Shown here: piece after piece, positions 49,855 to 60,385 of the stretch | Numbering within the stretch: position 1 is the first letter of the stretch | How the letters are laid out: each line of letters opens with the position of its first letter | Assembly (NCBI GenBank): GCA_026874595.1 | Contig: CM049315.1 | Location: forward strand, 62,245,389-62,309,388 | Reading direction: 5' to 3' | Origin: Sipunculus nudus | Taxonomy: Eukaryota; Annelida; Sipuncula; Golfingiida; Sipunculidae | DNA length: 64,000 nucleotides | Position numbers and translations under genes: made by a program | Notes under the pieces: model-generated | What the model saw: only the letters and a program-made list of their open reading frames with translations | The model's database searches: none | What the model was told of the DNA's origin: nothing

Positions 49855-51235
49855 GGCTAGCCGCAGCCTCTGTGGTTTTGTCGGAGTGCTAAAAGAAGGT
49901 TGTGGCTAGCCCTATCCTCTATGGGTTCATGCTTACATGAGTGTAAGTGTGCCAGATGGCTACAGGAAGGTTGTAGCTAGCCCCATTCTCTCTGGTTAGA
50001 TGCTTACATGTGTGCGTGTGTGACGGATGGATACAAGAAGGTTGTGGCTAGCCCTATCCTCTATGGTTTGAAGCTTAGGTGTGAGCCAGGTTGGCTACAG
50101 GACTGTTGCGTCTAGTCACATTCCCTATGGTTTCATGCTGCTGTTTTTGTGAAAGATGGATAAAAGAAGATTGTGGCTAACCCCATCATCTATGGTTTGA
50201 TGCTGAAGTGTGTGTGCGTGTCAGATGGGTACAGGAAAGGTATGGCTAGTCCCAACTCTATGGTTTGAAGCTGATATGCGAGTGCCGGATGGCCACAGTC
50301 AGGATGTGGCTAGCCGCAGCCGCTTTGGTTTAAAGCTGCTATGTTTTGCCGGAATGCTAAAGGAAAGGTGTGACCAGACCCATCCTCTATGGTTTCATGC
50401 TTTTAGGTGTGTGTGTTTGAGTATGCCAGACTGGTGGAGGAAGGTTGTGGTTAGCCCCATCCTCTATGGTTTCATGCTTATATATGTGTTTGTTTGTGTG
50501 TGCCGGATGGCTACAAGAAGGTTTTTAGCTAACCCCCTCCTCTATGGTTTCATGCTTATATATGTGTGTGTGGGTGTTCCAGATGGATGTAGGTAGGTTG
50601 TGGCCAGCCCCACTTCTATGGTTTGAAGCTGTTGTGCGAGTACCGGATGGGCACAGTAAGGTTGTAGCTAGCCGAATCCTCTTTGCTTTGATGCTGTTTT
50701 GTGTGTGCCTTATGGCTAAAGGAATTTTTTGGCTAGCCCCATTATTTATAGCTTGAAGTTGCTGATTGGGTGCCTCAGGGCTACAGGTAGGTTGTGGCTA
50801 GCCCCATCCTATACGGTTTCATGCTAATATGTATGTAAGTGTGCCAGATGGCTACAGGAAAGTTGTGGCTATAGCCCAATCCTCTATGGTTTTGAAGCTG
50901 GTGTGTGGGCCTGATGGCTAAAGAACGTTGTGGCTTGCCCTTCCTCCATGGTTTGACGCTGCTGGGTGTGCCTGATGGCTACAGGACTGTTGTGGCTAGC
51001 CCCATTCATAATGGTTTGAAGCTTATGTGTGTGTGTCGGATTGCTACAAGATTTTTGTGGCTAGCCCATCCTCTATAGATTGAAGTTGCTCTTTGTGTAC
51101 TTTTTGGCTACAGAAAGGTTGTGGCTAGTCCCCTTATCTATGGTTAAATCCTTATGTGTGTGCGTGTGTGCCGGATGGCTACACGAAGGTTGTGGCTAGC
51201 CTCATCCTCAATGGTTTGATGCTTGTATGTTTTTA
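49855..51235. repeat. TG-rich minisatellite, right part
   Basis: The same GTGGCTAGCCCCATCCTCTATGG unit in the same orientation as 43480-44663, beginning mid-unit with GGCTAGCCGCAGCCTCTGTG. The left part ends mid-unit at CCACAGTAAGGTTAT. Together they formed one array of about 2.6 kb before the foldback insertion. Confidence 0.92.
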
Positions 51236-51634
51236 TAACCGAACTTAAGAGGGCACGATATTGAATGCACACCAAACGCGCGGGGAGTTTTTATCCTGTT
51301 AGAACCTACACACGGGTCCTTGGAAAGAAAAACTGTTAAAACGTTATTAAAGCATTAAAAAAAAAAAACTGGGAAAAATATGCTGTTTAGTAGGACCTCG
51401 CTATTTTCACGAAGACATGACATAAACTGAATGTCCTCGCAAGTTGTCCTCGCACGGTATGCGCTAAGTCAAGGTTAAGTAAACCTATTCCAAGTGCGTT
51501 TGTTGTGTGAACGGAGGAATTCATCCAGACCCCAGACTTTACCCTGATTTGAATGGCTGGAAAGAATTTTATCAACAAATCAGATCTAGTAATGCATGTT
51601 GTTTTTATTTTCTGCTGTAAATTTTGGATTGACA
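51236..51634. other. Short unique stretch
   Basis: Includes a poly-A run at about 51358-51368. No gene is seen. Confidence 0.4.
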
Positions 51635-52030
51635 GTATACTTGATCATTAGACAAGGACTTTATGTAGTATACTTGATCATTAGACAAGGACTATATTTA
51701 GTATACTTGATCATTAGACAAGGACTTTATGTAGTATACTTGATCATTAGACAAGGACTATATATAGTATACTTGATCATTAGACAAGGACTATATATAG
51801 TATACTAGATCATTAGACAAGGACTATATATAGTGTACTTGATCATTAGACAAGGACTATATATAGTATACTTGATCATTAGACAAGGACTTTATGTAGT
51901 ATACTTGATCATTAGACAAGGACTATATATAGTATACTTGATCATTAGACAAGGACTATATATAGTATACTTGATCATTAGACAAGGACTATATATAGTG
52001 TACTTGATCATTAGACAGGGACTTTATATA
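51635..52030. repeat. 33-bp minisatellite, 12 nearly identical copies
   Basis: The unit GTATACTTGATCATTAGACA plus AGGACTATATATA is repeated from 51635 to 52030; 396 bp divided by 33 is exactly 12. The only variation is TATATATA versus TTATGTA, a few GTATAC to GTGTAC changes, one ACTAGA that makes a stop at about 51807, and one CAGGGA. Because 33 is a multiple of 3, frames read an 11-residue peptide repeat (YLIIRQGLYIV), but no start context, signal or flanking coding sequence supports translation. The unit contains TGATCA palindromes. Confidence 0.97.
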
Positions 52031-52039
52031 GTATACTTG

Positions 52040-52414
52040 CTGTATTTTCCATTACAAACGTTTGCATCAAGCATGTAGGCCTTGTTTGGCACAGAGGGTA
52101 CCAGACATTTACAATACATGCCGTCTACCTTCTTTTTTTCTTAATATAGATATCTGCTTGAGTAATTTATCATGTAGCAAATGTCTATACATTTGACCTT
52201 GAGTTGTCTCGATCAGATTGAAGCCGCAGATTTCATTGGGCTTCGTCCTTGTAATTACCTGACTTTTTCGCTCCCTTGCTTCAATCGGTTGCCAGATAAT
52301 AACAATATGTATCGACGAAATGATACTCTCACACACAAATCTCACACGGTATTTTATGAAATAATAATCATCATTTAATACACAGTTAAGAAACCAGTAA
52401 TACAGTTGTTATTA
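52040..52414. other. Unique stretch right of the minisatellite
   Basis: Overlapping opposite-strand open frames of 65-78 codons are present but carry no motif. Nothing else is seen. Confidence 0.35.
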
Positions 52415-54000
52415 CATTCTAGTGAACGTTATTACAATAGGGGTTAATCAGAAAAAAAAACACAATTGTAATAAAAGAGCATGAGAGAGGAAGATATAGT
52501 TATTCCTATTATATATAGTTTATTAAGTGCGAGCATTTACTTTGTATTAATTGAAACACGTATATAAGCAATTTAATGCCATAAAAATGTAATTCTGTGA
52601 ATTAATAACCATTTTATAAACAGTAAAGACACTCAATACAGTGACTGTTACATCAGTGAAGTTTATTACAAAAGGGGTTATTCGGAGAACACTATTATTA
52701 TAACATTGCCTATCGTTGATCAGTGGGGGATCCAGAAATTCGAAAACGGGGGTCGATGGGTGGGTGGGGGTGGGGGCCTTATACTGGGTTGGCGATTGAT
52801 GAGTCTCATGAAAACTAAGTTCTTTAATTTGTTTAGTAAATTAAATATATGTATATATACGTATATTATTATTACTTAATATACGTATTTTAAGCCTATG
52901 GCAATAATATTTGTTTTTATTTAAGTAAATGACAAATACAAGTGGGAGGGTATGGGAGAAAAAGTTTTAAATATGTAATGTAAACAGAAGATTTTTAGGC
53001 ACATTTACAAAAGAACATGAGGATTTTCTGTTCCTCAACTCCCGTTCTCTTTAAATATCTGAGCAATATTTATATTTCTCAAAATTTATGGTATACACGT
53101 TCAATTGTTTACAGCATATTGATGTCAATGGTGAAAATGCCATTCTACGTTTATAACTTGCAAAATATCATGTTTAAAATGTTATACTTGGGGTAAAATC
53201 ATTTGTACTGATGTCTTCTATTCAACGTTACACTTTACCGGCTTCTGTGGTCTAGGCAGCGCAAAGGACTCGGACATCAGAGTACAAACCGTGAGTTCGA
53301 GTACCTGTATCAGTAGGGGAACCATGGTAATTTCACGGCCCACCTCAACCTTTCCCCCCACTCCTCAGTGATATGACCCAGCAGAGTGTAATAATGAAAA
53401 GACTCCCTCTCTGACTATAGAAACATATGGATGTTGTCTTAACGGTGCAAATCACACCGCTGTTCATTAAGAAGGTGATAAACTGTGGATAACTTTATAA
53501 TCTTATTGCTAATGAAAAAAAAGAAAATATGAAAAATGAAAATTAATCACGAATAAATAGGAAAATAAATAAACAAAATGAAAGATTTTACAACTCAACC
53601 GGGGGGGGGGGGGGAGGGGTGCCCACACTATCTTAATAACGTTGCCTATTGTAATAAAAGAGCATGAGTGAGGACATAATTACTTCTTTTGTATGCGGAT
53701 TATAAAGTACAAACATTTACTTTTAACACACTTTTATACCATTAAGTCAAATTTTGTGACCTAAAAATTATCAATTAATAAATATTAAATACACAAATAA
53801 AACAGTCATTAATGCATTAGTGAACATTTTTTGCAAGTGGGTTTACCCGGGCCCAACCAATATTGTAATAACGTTGCCTGTTGTAATAACCGGGAAATGG
53901 TTATTTCTATTGTATATGTACAATTTATAATCAACCCGGGTTGTAAGATCAATTCAATAAAAATAAATGGTTATCCCTTTGGAATACAATATTATTTGAT
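52415..54000. repeat. About 240-bp tandem units of the ATTACAATAG family, interrupted by other repeats
   Basis: GTGAACGTTATTACAATAGG at about 52423, GTGAAGTTTATTACAAAAGG at about 52658 and TAATAACGTTGCCTATTGTA near 53634 mark units that share CACAATTGTAATAAAAGAGC, ATGAGAGAGGA and GCATTTACTTT. The second unit is interrupted after GCCTATCGTTG (about 52714) by foreign sequence up to about 53634. A third partial unit ends near 53900-54000. The internal parts differ from the 249-bp units at 32990, so this is a subfamily. Confidence 0.75.
53236..53560 (+). mobile_element. tRNA-derived SINE
   Basis: The head resembles a tRNA: an A-box-like TGGTCTAGGCAGC at 53248-53260 and a B-box GTTCGAGTACC at 53295-53305, about 47 bp apart as in tRNA genes. 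A body of about 200 bp follows and then an A-rich tail at about 53510-53550. The tRNA part lacks a convincing cloverleaf, so it is a SINE and not a functional tRNA. It lies inside the foreign block that interrupts the 240-bp repeat, next to a poly-G tract at about 53600-53613. Confidence 0.65.
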
Positions 54001-54009
54001 TAAGAAATT

Positions 54010-54234
54010 GGGTTAACATGTTATCAAATAAAAAAAAAGAATAATAAAAACGTACCATTGCCATATCATACAAGAATGCTGAAATGCCTTGCGATATGAA
54101 GAAACTTTATAATAATTGTCATGGGCAAAAGCATCGACATATATGTTGTTCCACAGTACTTACCAGTACTTCACCAAAGCTAATATATACAAACACCCTT
54201 GCTACCGCAACCATTTAAGTAAAAGATTTGTTAT
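54010..54234. other. Short unique stretch downstream of the ankyrin gene
   Basis: A+T-rich; nothing recognised. As the gene is on the minus strand, its 3' untranslated region may extend into this part. Confidence 0.3.
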
Positions 54235-54352
54235 TACAATAGTGGTTGCAGATACAACCCCATAATAACAATAGTGCACGTTATCACAACTGCGGTTATG
54301 AGAAACAACCCATTTGTAACGTCAATGTAATAATTATTACAATAGGGGTAGT
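54235..54352. repeat. ATTACAATAG-family fragment just downstream of the ankyrin gene
   Basis: AACAACCCATTTGTAAC and TAATTATTACAATAGGGG match the right half of the element at 15050-15300 (AACAACCCATTTGCAACC, ACTATTACAATAGGGG). It lies only about 45 bp from the stop codon of the ankyrin gene, so the transcript 3' end probably contains it. Confidence 0.75.
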
Positions 54353-54395
54353 TAAAATGCTTTCCAAAGTTTACTATAGGAGGCTATTTTAAAAC

Positions 54396-55685
54396 TTAAA
54401 GTTCTGGAGGAATCACATCTTTCAGAAGGATCTCATTCTGTAGGACTGCAGGTAGAGGAAGTCTAGATACGCGAGGGATTATACTGGTGCCACTTGTTGC
54501 TTTAGACAAGACTTGCCGTACAGCAACGCGACAAATCTGAAAAAGACTGGATGCATTTGTTCGCTTAACCTGCAGCCAATCACAAAGCTTCCTGATCCGT
54601 CCCTCCGGGATGTGAACACAGGGTCTTTCAGGGTCATTGAACCTCCTCGAGTGATTATTTTTGTAACTTGGGTCCAGCCACACATCTTGGTTTAGGTTGT
54701 AACCAGCCGAAATTAACACGCAAGCCAAAATTTCACAATCTATACGACAGTTGTTAATGCATGCAGCCATTATGGTGTAGTTCCATTTGTCAAGTCCGTC
54801 CATGGAACAGCCATGTTGGATTAGGATATATGCAACTTTGCTCTTCATCTGGCAGTTGATATTGAGCTGAAGTGGTGTGCAGTCTACAGCATTTTTTATA
54901 TTTAGCGGAGCTTTGTAGGCTAACAGCAAATTGGTGATGGCAATTTGGTCCTTTGATGCTGCTATATGCAATGGTGTACCATAGCTGTTATCTCTTGAAC
55001 ATAATCGGTTCACATCAGCTCCGTTCTTAAGTAAAGTCTCAATCTTCCTAGTGCACCCATAAAATGTAGCAATATACAGTGGGGAGCAGTCAGTCTTGCT
55101 CGGGTGGTTAATATCTGTACCATATTCACAAATCAGCTTAAGTATTTTTGACTGCTTCTCACAATCTCGGCAACGGACGATTTTATGGATTGGTAACTCA
55201 CTGCAACGATCTGGCAAATCTGTAGCTGCGCAATAGTCAAATAGAAGCTGTACTAGGGTAATATTAGTATCATCACATGCAAAATGAAGAGCAGTTTTAT
55301 CTCGCTGCAGACAGTTCTGTGCCCTTACTGAGAAAGAAGATTGAGAATCAGGGTTTGCTCTGAACTTTAACAGGGTTTGTGATATTTCTAAATCTGCCTT
55401 TGTTCTCGCTGCTGTAACAAGTGGGGGTTCGTCACATGATATCAGCTGGTGATCATGATTGTAAGCCACATAGCTGCATATGTTTGGATCGCTGTCATAG
55501 CCAAGTAATAATTTCACCATGGCATGGTCATTTCTCATTATTGCATGACAAAGAATAGTCTTTCCATCCTGTCTATAATCCAAGTCAACATCTGTTGCCT
55601 CTAGGATTTCTCTTGCAGTTTCAACATCACCAGCTTTCACTGCTTTTCGCAGTTTGGTATGGGTTTGACCTCTTGGTGTATGATT
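54396..55685 (-). CDS. Ankyrin-repeat and SOCS-box protein (ASB family type), last coding exon
   Basis: The exon starts after the acceptor TATTTTCAG at 55685, open in phase 0, and runs 429 codons to a TAA at 54396-54398. It has no ATG at its own start, so upstream exons are needed. About eight ankyrin repeats fill most of it, seen as KTALHFACDD, TPLHIAASKDQIAITNLLL and ETLLKNGADVNRL segments. The last 50 residues are a SOCS box: SLFQICRVAVR matches the Elongin-C-binding BC box (SLxxxC...R), and LPLP 29 residues after its start matches the Cullin-5 box. By family knowledge it would be the substrate receptor of a CUL5-RBX2-Elongin B/C ubiquitin ligase, the ankyrin repeats choosing the target. 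No frameshift or internal stop is seen. The SOCS box makes ASB-type assignment strong; the exact member cannot be named. Confidence 0.93.
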   Translation of the reverse strand, partial: NHTPRGQTHTKLRKAVKAGDVETAREILEATDVDLDYRQDGKTILCHAIMRNDHAMVKLLLGYDSDPNICSYVAYNHDHQLISCDEPPLVTAARTKADLEISQTLLKFRANPDSQSSFSVRAQNCLQRDKTALHFACDDTNITLVQLLFDYCAATDLPDRCSELPIHKIVRCRDCEKQSKILKLICEYGTDINHPSKTDCSPLYIATFYGCTRKIETLLKNGADVNRLCSRDNSYGTPLHIAASKDQIAITNLLLAYKAPLNIKNAVDCTPLQLNINCQMKSKVAYILIQHGCSMDGLDKWNYTIMAACINNCRIDCEILACVLISAGYNLNQDVWLDPSYKNNHSRRFNDPERPCVHIPEGRIRKLCDWLQVKRTNASSLFQICRVAVRQVLSKATSGTSIIPRVSRLPLPAVLQNEILLKDVIPPEL

Positions 55686-56826
55686 CTGAAAATATTAAAT
55701 AAAAATTATAGAAAATGTGTTAATTGTACTCTAGACTGACATGTAATTAAGTTTTCTTTATTGATTATCTGCATGTATATTACTTTACTTTTAGAATTCC
55801 ATGAATCAGTTATTTATTTTTTACTTTCACAGCAAGTTAAGGATTCCGTTTGTTTTTTCCCCCCAAAAATGAATGAATATGTGCATGAATTTCGGTTTAT
55901 AATAAAGCCACTTCATTGCAGTGATGCAAAAGGAGTACAAAATACTGAAAAGCCAAAATCAGTCAACCTCAATTCTTCCAGCCCGACATCATGTGACTTA
56001 TTGGGGTATACATGATTGCAGGTTGGCCAGACAGGCTTAGCAAATCAACCCCTTTAAGTCACGTTTCTATTGCTATTTGCCTTTTATCAGCGAGGAAAAG
56101 TGGAAGACCAACATGACATCTGATTGGCAGAATCTTCTATCTCTAATCAATCCCACACACCCCCATTCACCGCAAAGGCAGTTTGGAGCCCTATGGACCA
56201 ACCTGGACTACTTTGGGGCGCATAAAAATGTTATCTCTAGCTATGCTCTAGTCTAAGTTCGTGTCCACCTCAAATGAATTTATTGTTATACATATCAAGG
56301 CCTTTTAGAAAGGTCTGGGTGATAAGCTAGAATCTACATTTTACTACGAACTCCCACGAAGAATTTTAAATACCCCTTGATTAAGTATATATGAGACAAT
56401 CTTATTTTCTCAACAACTCGGCCAATTCCCTTCCAAAATTAAGAAATTAATCATCTATACCCATGCAGGTTTTCAGGATCAAAGATTATGATAAAATATA
56501 TTATTTTCTGATATGAGTCATCAGGATCTATAAATATGCAAATAAGGTCTAAAACCGTCCTTATACTGTGTCATTTACTTAAAAAATAAATATATAATTA
56601 ATATAACCTTTCATATAAGAAATTGGATATACACAAATTGATATGGAATGGTAAATTTTATCATGGACGAATGTCAGCATTAGAATTTGAGATGTTAATG
56701 AACAAACATACCATGTACGAATAAAGTAACTGAAACTGAAAACAAAACTGATAATCTGGAAATCCTTCAATCCAATTACATCATCAATCATTTTATACAA
56801 GGAAAGAAAATACACATGAGCACTAC
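55686..56826. other. Probable intron of the ankyrin/SOCS-box gene
   Basis: It is bounded on the minus strand by the donor GAG|GTAGTG at 56827 and the acceptor TTTTCAG at 55685. The interior is A+T-rich and without recognised repeats or further exons. Short open frames at 55761-56015 (plus) and 56579-56890 (minus) are not supported. Confidence 0.5.
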
Positions 56827-56924
56827 CTCGCGTTTCAAGAGTATGCCCAATATTAGAAAACATCCAGAGAACGCACATCTTCGCCAACATTCTGGATCAC
56901 CAGATTTGACATACAGTGCAGCGT
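56827..56924 (-). CDS. Probable upstream coding exon of the ankyrin/SOCS-box gene
   Basis: A 98-bp minus-strand segment lies between a strong acceptor (pyrimidine run, TTTTTTTTCAAG| at 56924) and a donor (GAG|GTAGTG, 56827). The one frame without stops starts with two bases of a split codon and reads ALYVKSGDPECWRRCAFSG, ending in phase 0. The exon at 55685 also begins in phase 0, so the two join in frame. The sequence (ALYVKSGD, then a hydrophobic helix-like part) is short and its domain uncertain. The start codon and any earlier exons lie further up, beyond the LTR at 57252-58077 or outside what I can recognise. A cryptic pair of splice sites is possible. Confidence 0.5.
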
Positions 56925-57251
56925 CTTGAAAAAAAAATGGTATGCGGTAAGTGCATGAAATACATTTATTCAAGGCGACAAAAATGTGTTTTGCGGGTCA
57001 CTAACTCTATGGTTGCATTACAAGTCAGCTCTTCCCGCAACAATAGATGTCGGCTCCAATTAGGTCATAACTTTTCCACATTTTAAGAAATTTTCAGGGA
57101 AGGTTTCCATTTATACAGGCGAATAACAAAGATCTCGTTTAACTTCAAGACTAACAGATTACCCTATTTCCCATTAGCAAAGAAACCCCTGGTATCATGA
57201 TTACCTAGATTAACAGGTTGTACCGGGGTTTTACCCTAACCCGATATAAAT

Positions 57252-58077
57252 TCTTACGGAACCTAATATCAACAGATCACGTAGTCGTGACGAGCATAAA
57301 TTTTGTTATGGAGATTAAAAAAAAATCAGATTCTGTATCACTAGGCAGCGTGAAATGTTTGGGGGAATGAATAAAGAAGTCACTTTTTTTTGTTAACAAA
57401 TAATTATAATTTTTTCTTTAAACAATACTAACATTACAATACACTAAATCGATACAATTACGCAGTTTAAAAACAGTACAACAGCAAATCAATACAATTA
57501 CACAGTATAATAAATAAAGTGTACAATACCTGGATACCACCACTGTTACAGCGACAACAAGTTCTTTAAAGCCTATAATCCAGATGAACAGTTCACATAA
57601 ATCTTTTTAGAGAATAATAGTCCAATTCAATCACAAAATCATTCTGTTGTAATCTAAAAGTGAATTCTTGTGATAATCCCGAAAACAAACTGGAGACAGG
57701 CCACACTAAATCTGCATAGAGTTCGTAGAATCCCTGAAACTACTGCAGTCATCGGATAGGTCCCAAAAATGACTCGCACTCTTCCGTGTCCGCTGGAATA
57801 TTTCTCTCTCCTCTTTCTGGGCTCTAAACACAGCCCCTTATTTATAACTGTTCCCTTGAAGCCGAGAAATTTCCATTTCACGAACAATCCAAAAGAACCA
57901 AACGATACATAATACACACGCCCAAAGAACATACTGGAACAAAGAACGCTGTGTTTCTACACGTCAGATCTCTCACGTGGGCCGGGCCAGCTCGCGCGTC
58001 TCCCATGGCAACTGACAATGCTAGCGCTACACAGACACATGGAAGATTGCTGCACACAATAAAAGAGATATGTAACA
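57252..58077 (-). mobile_element. Second solo LTR of the same family
   Basis: It aligns over its whole 826 bp with 30315-31162 in the same orientation: TTACGGAACCTA at one end, AATGAATAAAGAAGTC near it, and TATGTAACA at the other. Its first bases read TCTTACGG, so the TG end is mutated. The TATA box is at plus-strand 57838-57847 (read GTTATAAATAAGG on the minus strand). No internal retrotransposon sequence adjoins it and the 5-bp flanks do not match. It sits 0.3 kb upstream of the probable ankyrin-gene exon and on the same strand, so its promoter points towards that gene. Confidence 0.75.
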
Positions 58078-58336
58078 GGATAACTTTAAAATCTGTTCAT
58101 CTGTTAAAAAATCTGTTCATGATGTTATGAGTAAATGTTCCTGCAGACCAAACAACGGCGCAAACATTATGCTTCTCGGGAGAATTATAATAGAGAAATA
58201 AGAAAAATCATGCATCATTTTCATTCTGATAAAGCAAACTGTCCCAGATTGCAGCATGGTTAGAGGAATGCAGTGCAGTGCATGCAAGTTCTTTATTCTC
58301 TTAAATGCTATATTGACAAAATAATTGCTTCAGTAA
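58078..58336. other. Short unique spacer between LTR and the next element
   Basis: A direct duplication AAATCTGTTCAT occurs twice near 58090-58120. Nothing else is seen. Confidence 0.4.
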
Positions 58337-58659
58337 CAAGTGACCCATGGGTCATGACGCTCAGCTGCCAAGCATGACCTGCGACATCATGGGCTGCGAT
58401 TCACAACTAGTAAAATTGTTGCAGAACCTATATGCCAATTTTGTTTAAACTTTCTACATTGCCATAAATTCTTATTATATATGTCTGGTTAAAACATAGT
58501 GAACTAGATATTTCTTGGCACCGCAGGTGCCAGAGTATCCCCAGACATAGTAGCCCCCCCCCCTTTAAGAATAGGCCCCCATTTTTAGCAGGATATACTG
58601 ACACTTGGCAAGCAATTATTGTTTCTTCCATCTATCAATCCACAATCTTTTTGAAGATG

Positions 58660-59800
58660 TTGGTCCTGTGACCTTGACCTTTGACCCCATGACCCAAAAA
58701 TCAATTGGGGGTCTTGCTTTTTCAATGGGACATATATATATAAGTCAAGTTTCAAATCTATACATCAATAAAATCAGGAATTATCATCCAGAAACTAATT
58801 TTTGGACAGATGGCTCCTGTGGCCTTGACCTTTGACCTTGTGACCCCAAAATTGATGTTGATCATCCACTTTTATATATAAATCAATAGAGGTCTAGATT
58901 TATTGATGGGCCATATATAAGTCAGGTTTGAAATCCATATATTAATCCAAGCTTGAATTATCATCTCAGGAACTAATTTTTGGACAGATGGCTCCTGTGA
59001 CTTTAACCTTTGACCTTGTGACCTCACAATTGACAGGCGTCTTCCTCTATTGGCAGGGGAACTGTATGTGCAAGATGAAATGTCTGAGATGAAATGTTTG
59101 GCTGAAAATGGATCCACATCTTTTTGAAGATGTGTCCTGTGACCTTAACCTTTGACCTCATGACCCCAAAATCAATTCGGGTCTTGCTTTTCCAATGGGT
59201 CAAATACAAGTCAAGTTTGAAATCCATACATCAATAAAAGCAGGAATTATCATCCAGAAACTAATTTTTCGACAGATGGCTCTTGTGACCTTCACCTTTG
59301 ACCTTGTGACCTCAAAATTGATAGGTGTCTTCCTCTATTGGCAGATGAACTATATGTGCAAGATGAAAGGTCTAAGATGATATGTTTGGCTGAAAATGCA
59401 TCCACAATCTTTTTAAAGATGTGTCCTGTGACCTTGACCTTTGACCTCGTGACCCCAATATCAATTGGAGCCTTGCTTTTTCAATGGGACATATATAAGT
59501 CAAGTTTGAAATAAATACATCAATAAAAGCAGGAATTATCATCCAGAAACTAATTTTTTGACATATAGCTCCTGTGGCCTTGACCTTTATTCTTGTGACC
59601 CCAAAATTAATATGGATCATCCACTATTGGCAAGTGAGCTATAAATTCAAGATGGAAGGCCTTGAAAGTTTGGCTTAAAATGCATCCACAGTATCTGTAA
59701 GATGCAAGTCCAGTGACCTTGACCTTAGACCTAATGACCCTAGAACCTATAGGGTTCTTACTTTAGTAGTGGGCCATACATAAGTCACGTTTGAAATCCA
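58660..59800. repeat. About 145-bp tandem monomers with TGACCTTGACCTTTGACC
   Basis: TGACCTTGACCTTTGACC or close variants recur roughly every 140-180 bp at about 58669, 58822, 59000, 59140, 59287, 59429, 59575 and 59715. Each is followed by TGTGACCCCAAAATYRAT and a TCAAGTTTGAAATCCATACA-type segment. These are the reverse-complement version of the AGGTCA clusters at 38738. The block lies in the part of the element absent from the shorter copy. Confidence 0.85.
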
Positions 59801-59879
59801 TATGGCCATCAACACTGGAGATATCATAAGAGGTGTGTGATTTTCACCAAATATGGACACATTAAAGGTCAAGGCCACT

Positions 59880-60385
59880 CTCATGGTAAAGGTCATGACC
59901 CAAATGTAAACAGACCTCATTCCATAGCCAATCTCTCTTCATGTGCATAATATGTAAGAAATCTGGCCATTAGTTTTTGACTTATAATGCTTACAGTACT
60001 GTCAAGTGGCAATTATGGGGGTATTAAAAGGAGTAAAAACAAGAAAAGGATAATAGGTGGCGCCACCAGTTTCCGGTATATCACAAGGCTATCCAAGATC
60101 TTCGGTCACCTTAATTTTTAGACCAGTCCATGCAAGCTTACTTGAGATATTTAAGAATTTGTGTTATTTTCAGCAAAAATGGACCTATTCAAGGTCAAGG
60201 TCATTCTCCTAGCATAGGTCATGACCCCATTTTAAATAGGCTTCGTCCCCTTACCTATATCTATACAAATGTAAAGTTTGAAAAAAATCAGTGAAATATT
60301 TTTTGAGTTATCCCACTCACAAGGTTTTCCTGCGGCGGCGGCGGGACCGTCGTGAAACCATAGTATCCCGACTTTGTCTGGCTTA
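59880..60385. repeat. Inverted copy of the 34413-35400 repeat family
   Basis: TAGGTGGCGCCACCAGTTTC at 60055, GGTCATGACCCCATTTTAAA at about 60217 and AGTATCCCGACTTTGTCTGG at 60362 match the complement of the blocks at 34413-34920. A GCGGCGGCGGCGGGACCGTC stretch near 60333 corresponds to CACCGCCGCCGCAG near 34470. Confidence 0.75.

Noticed and set aside
51596-52078. Repeat protein with 11-residue units, or a CRISPR-like array
   Set aside because: The 33-bp units are directly adjacent with no spacers, so it is a minisatellite, and no coding context supports a protein.
53240-53312. Functional tRNA gene
   Set aside because: A and B boxes are present but a full cloverleaf is not, and an A-rich tail follows; a SINE explains it better.
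30315-58077. Two same-strand LTRs as ends of one 26-kb retrotransposon
   Set aside because: The interval contains unrelated elements and a host gene, and the only gypsy fragment lies on the opposite strand with a size and position that do not fit.
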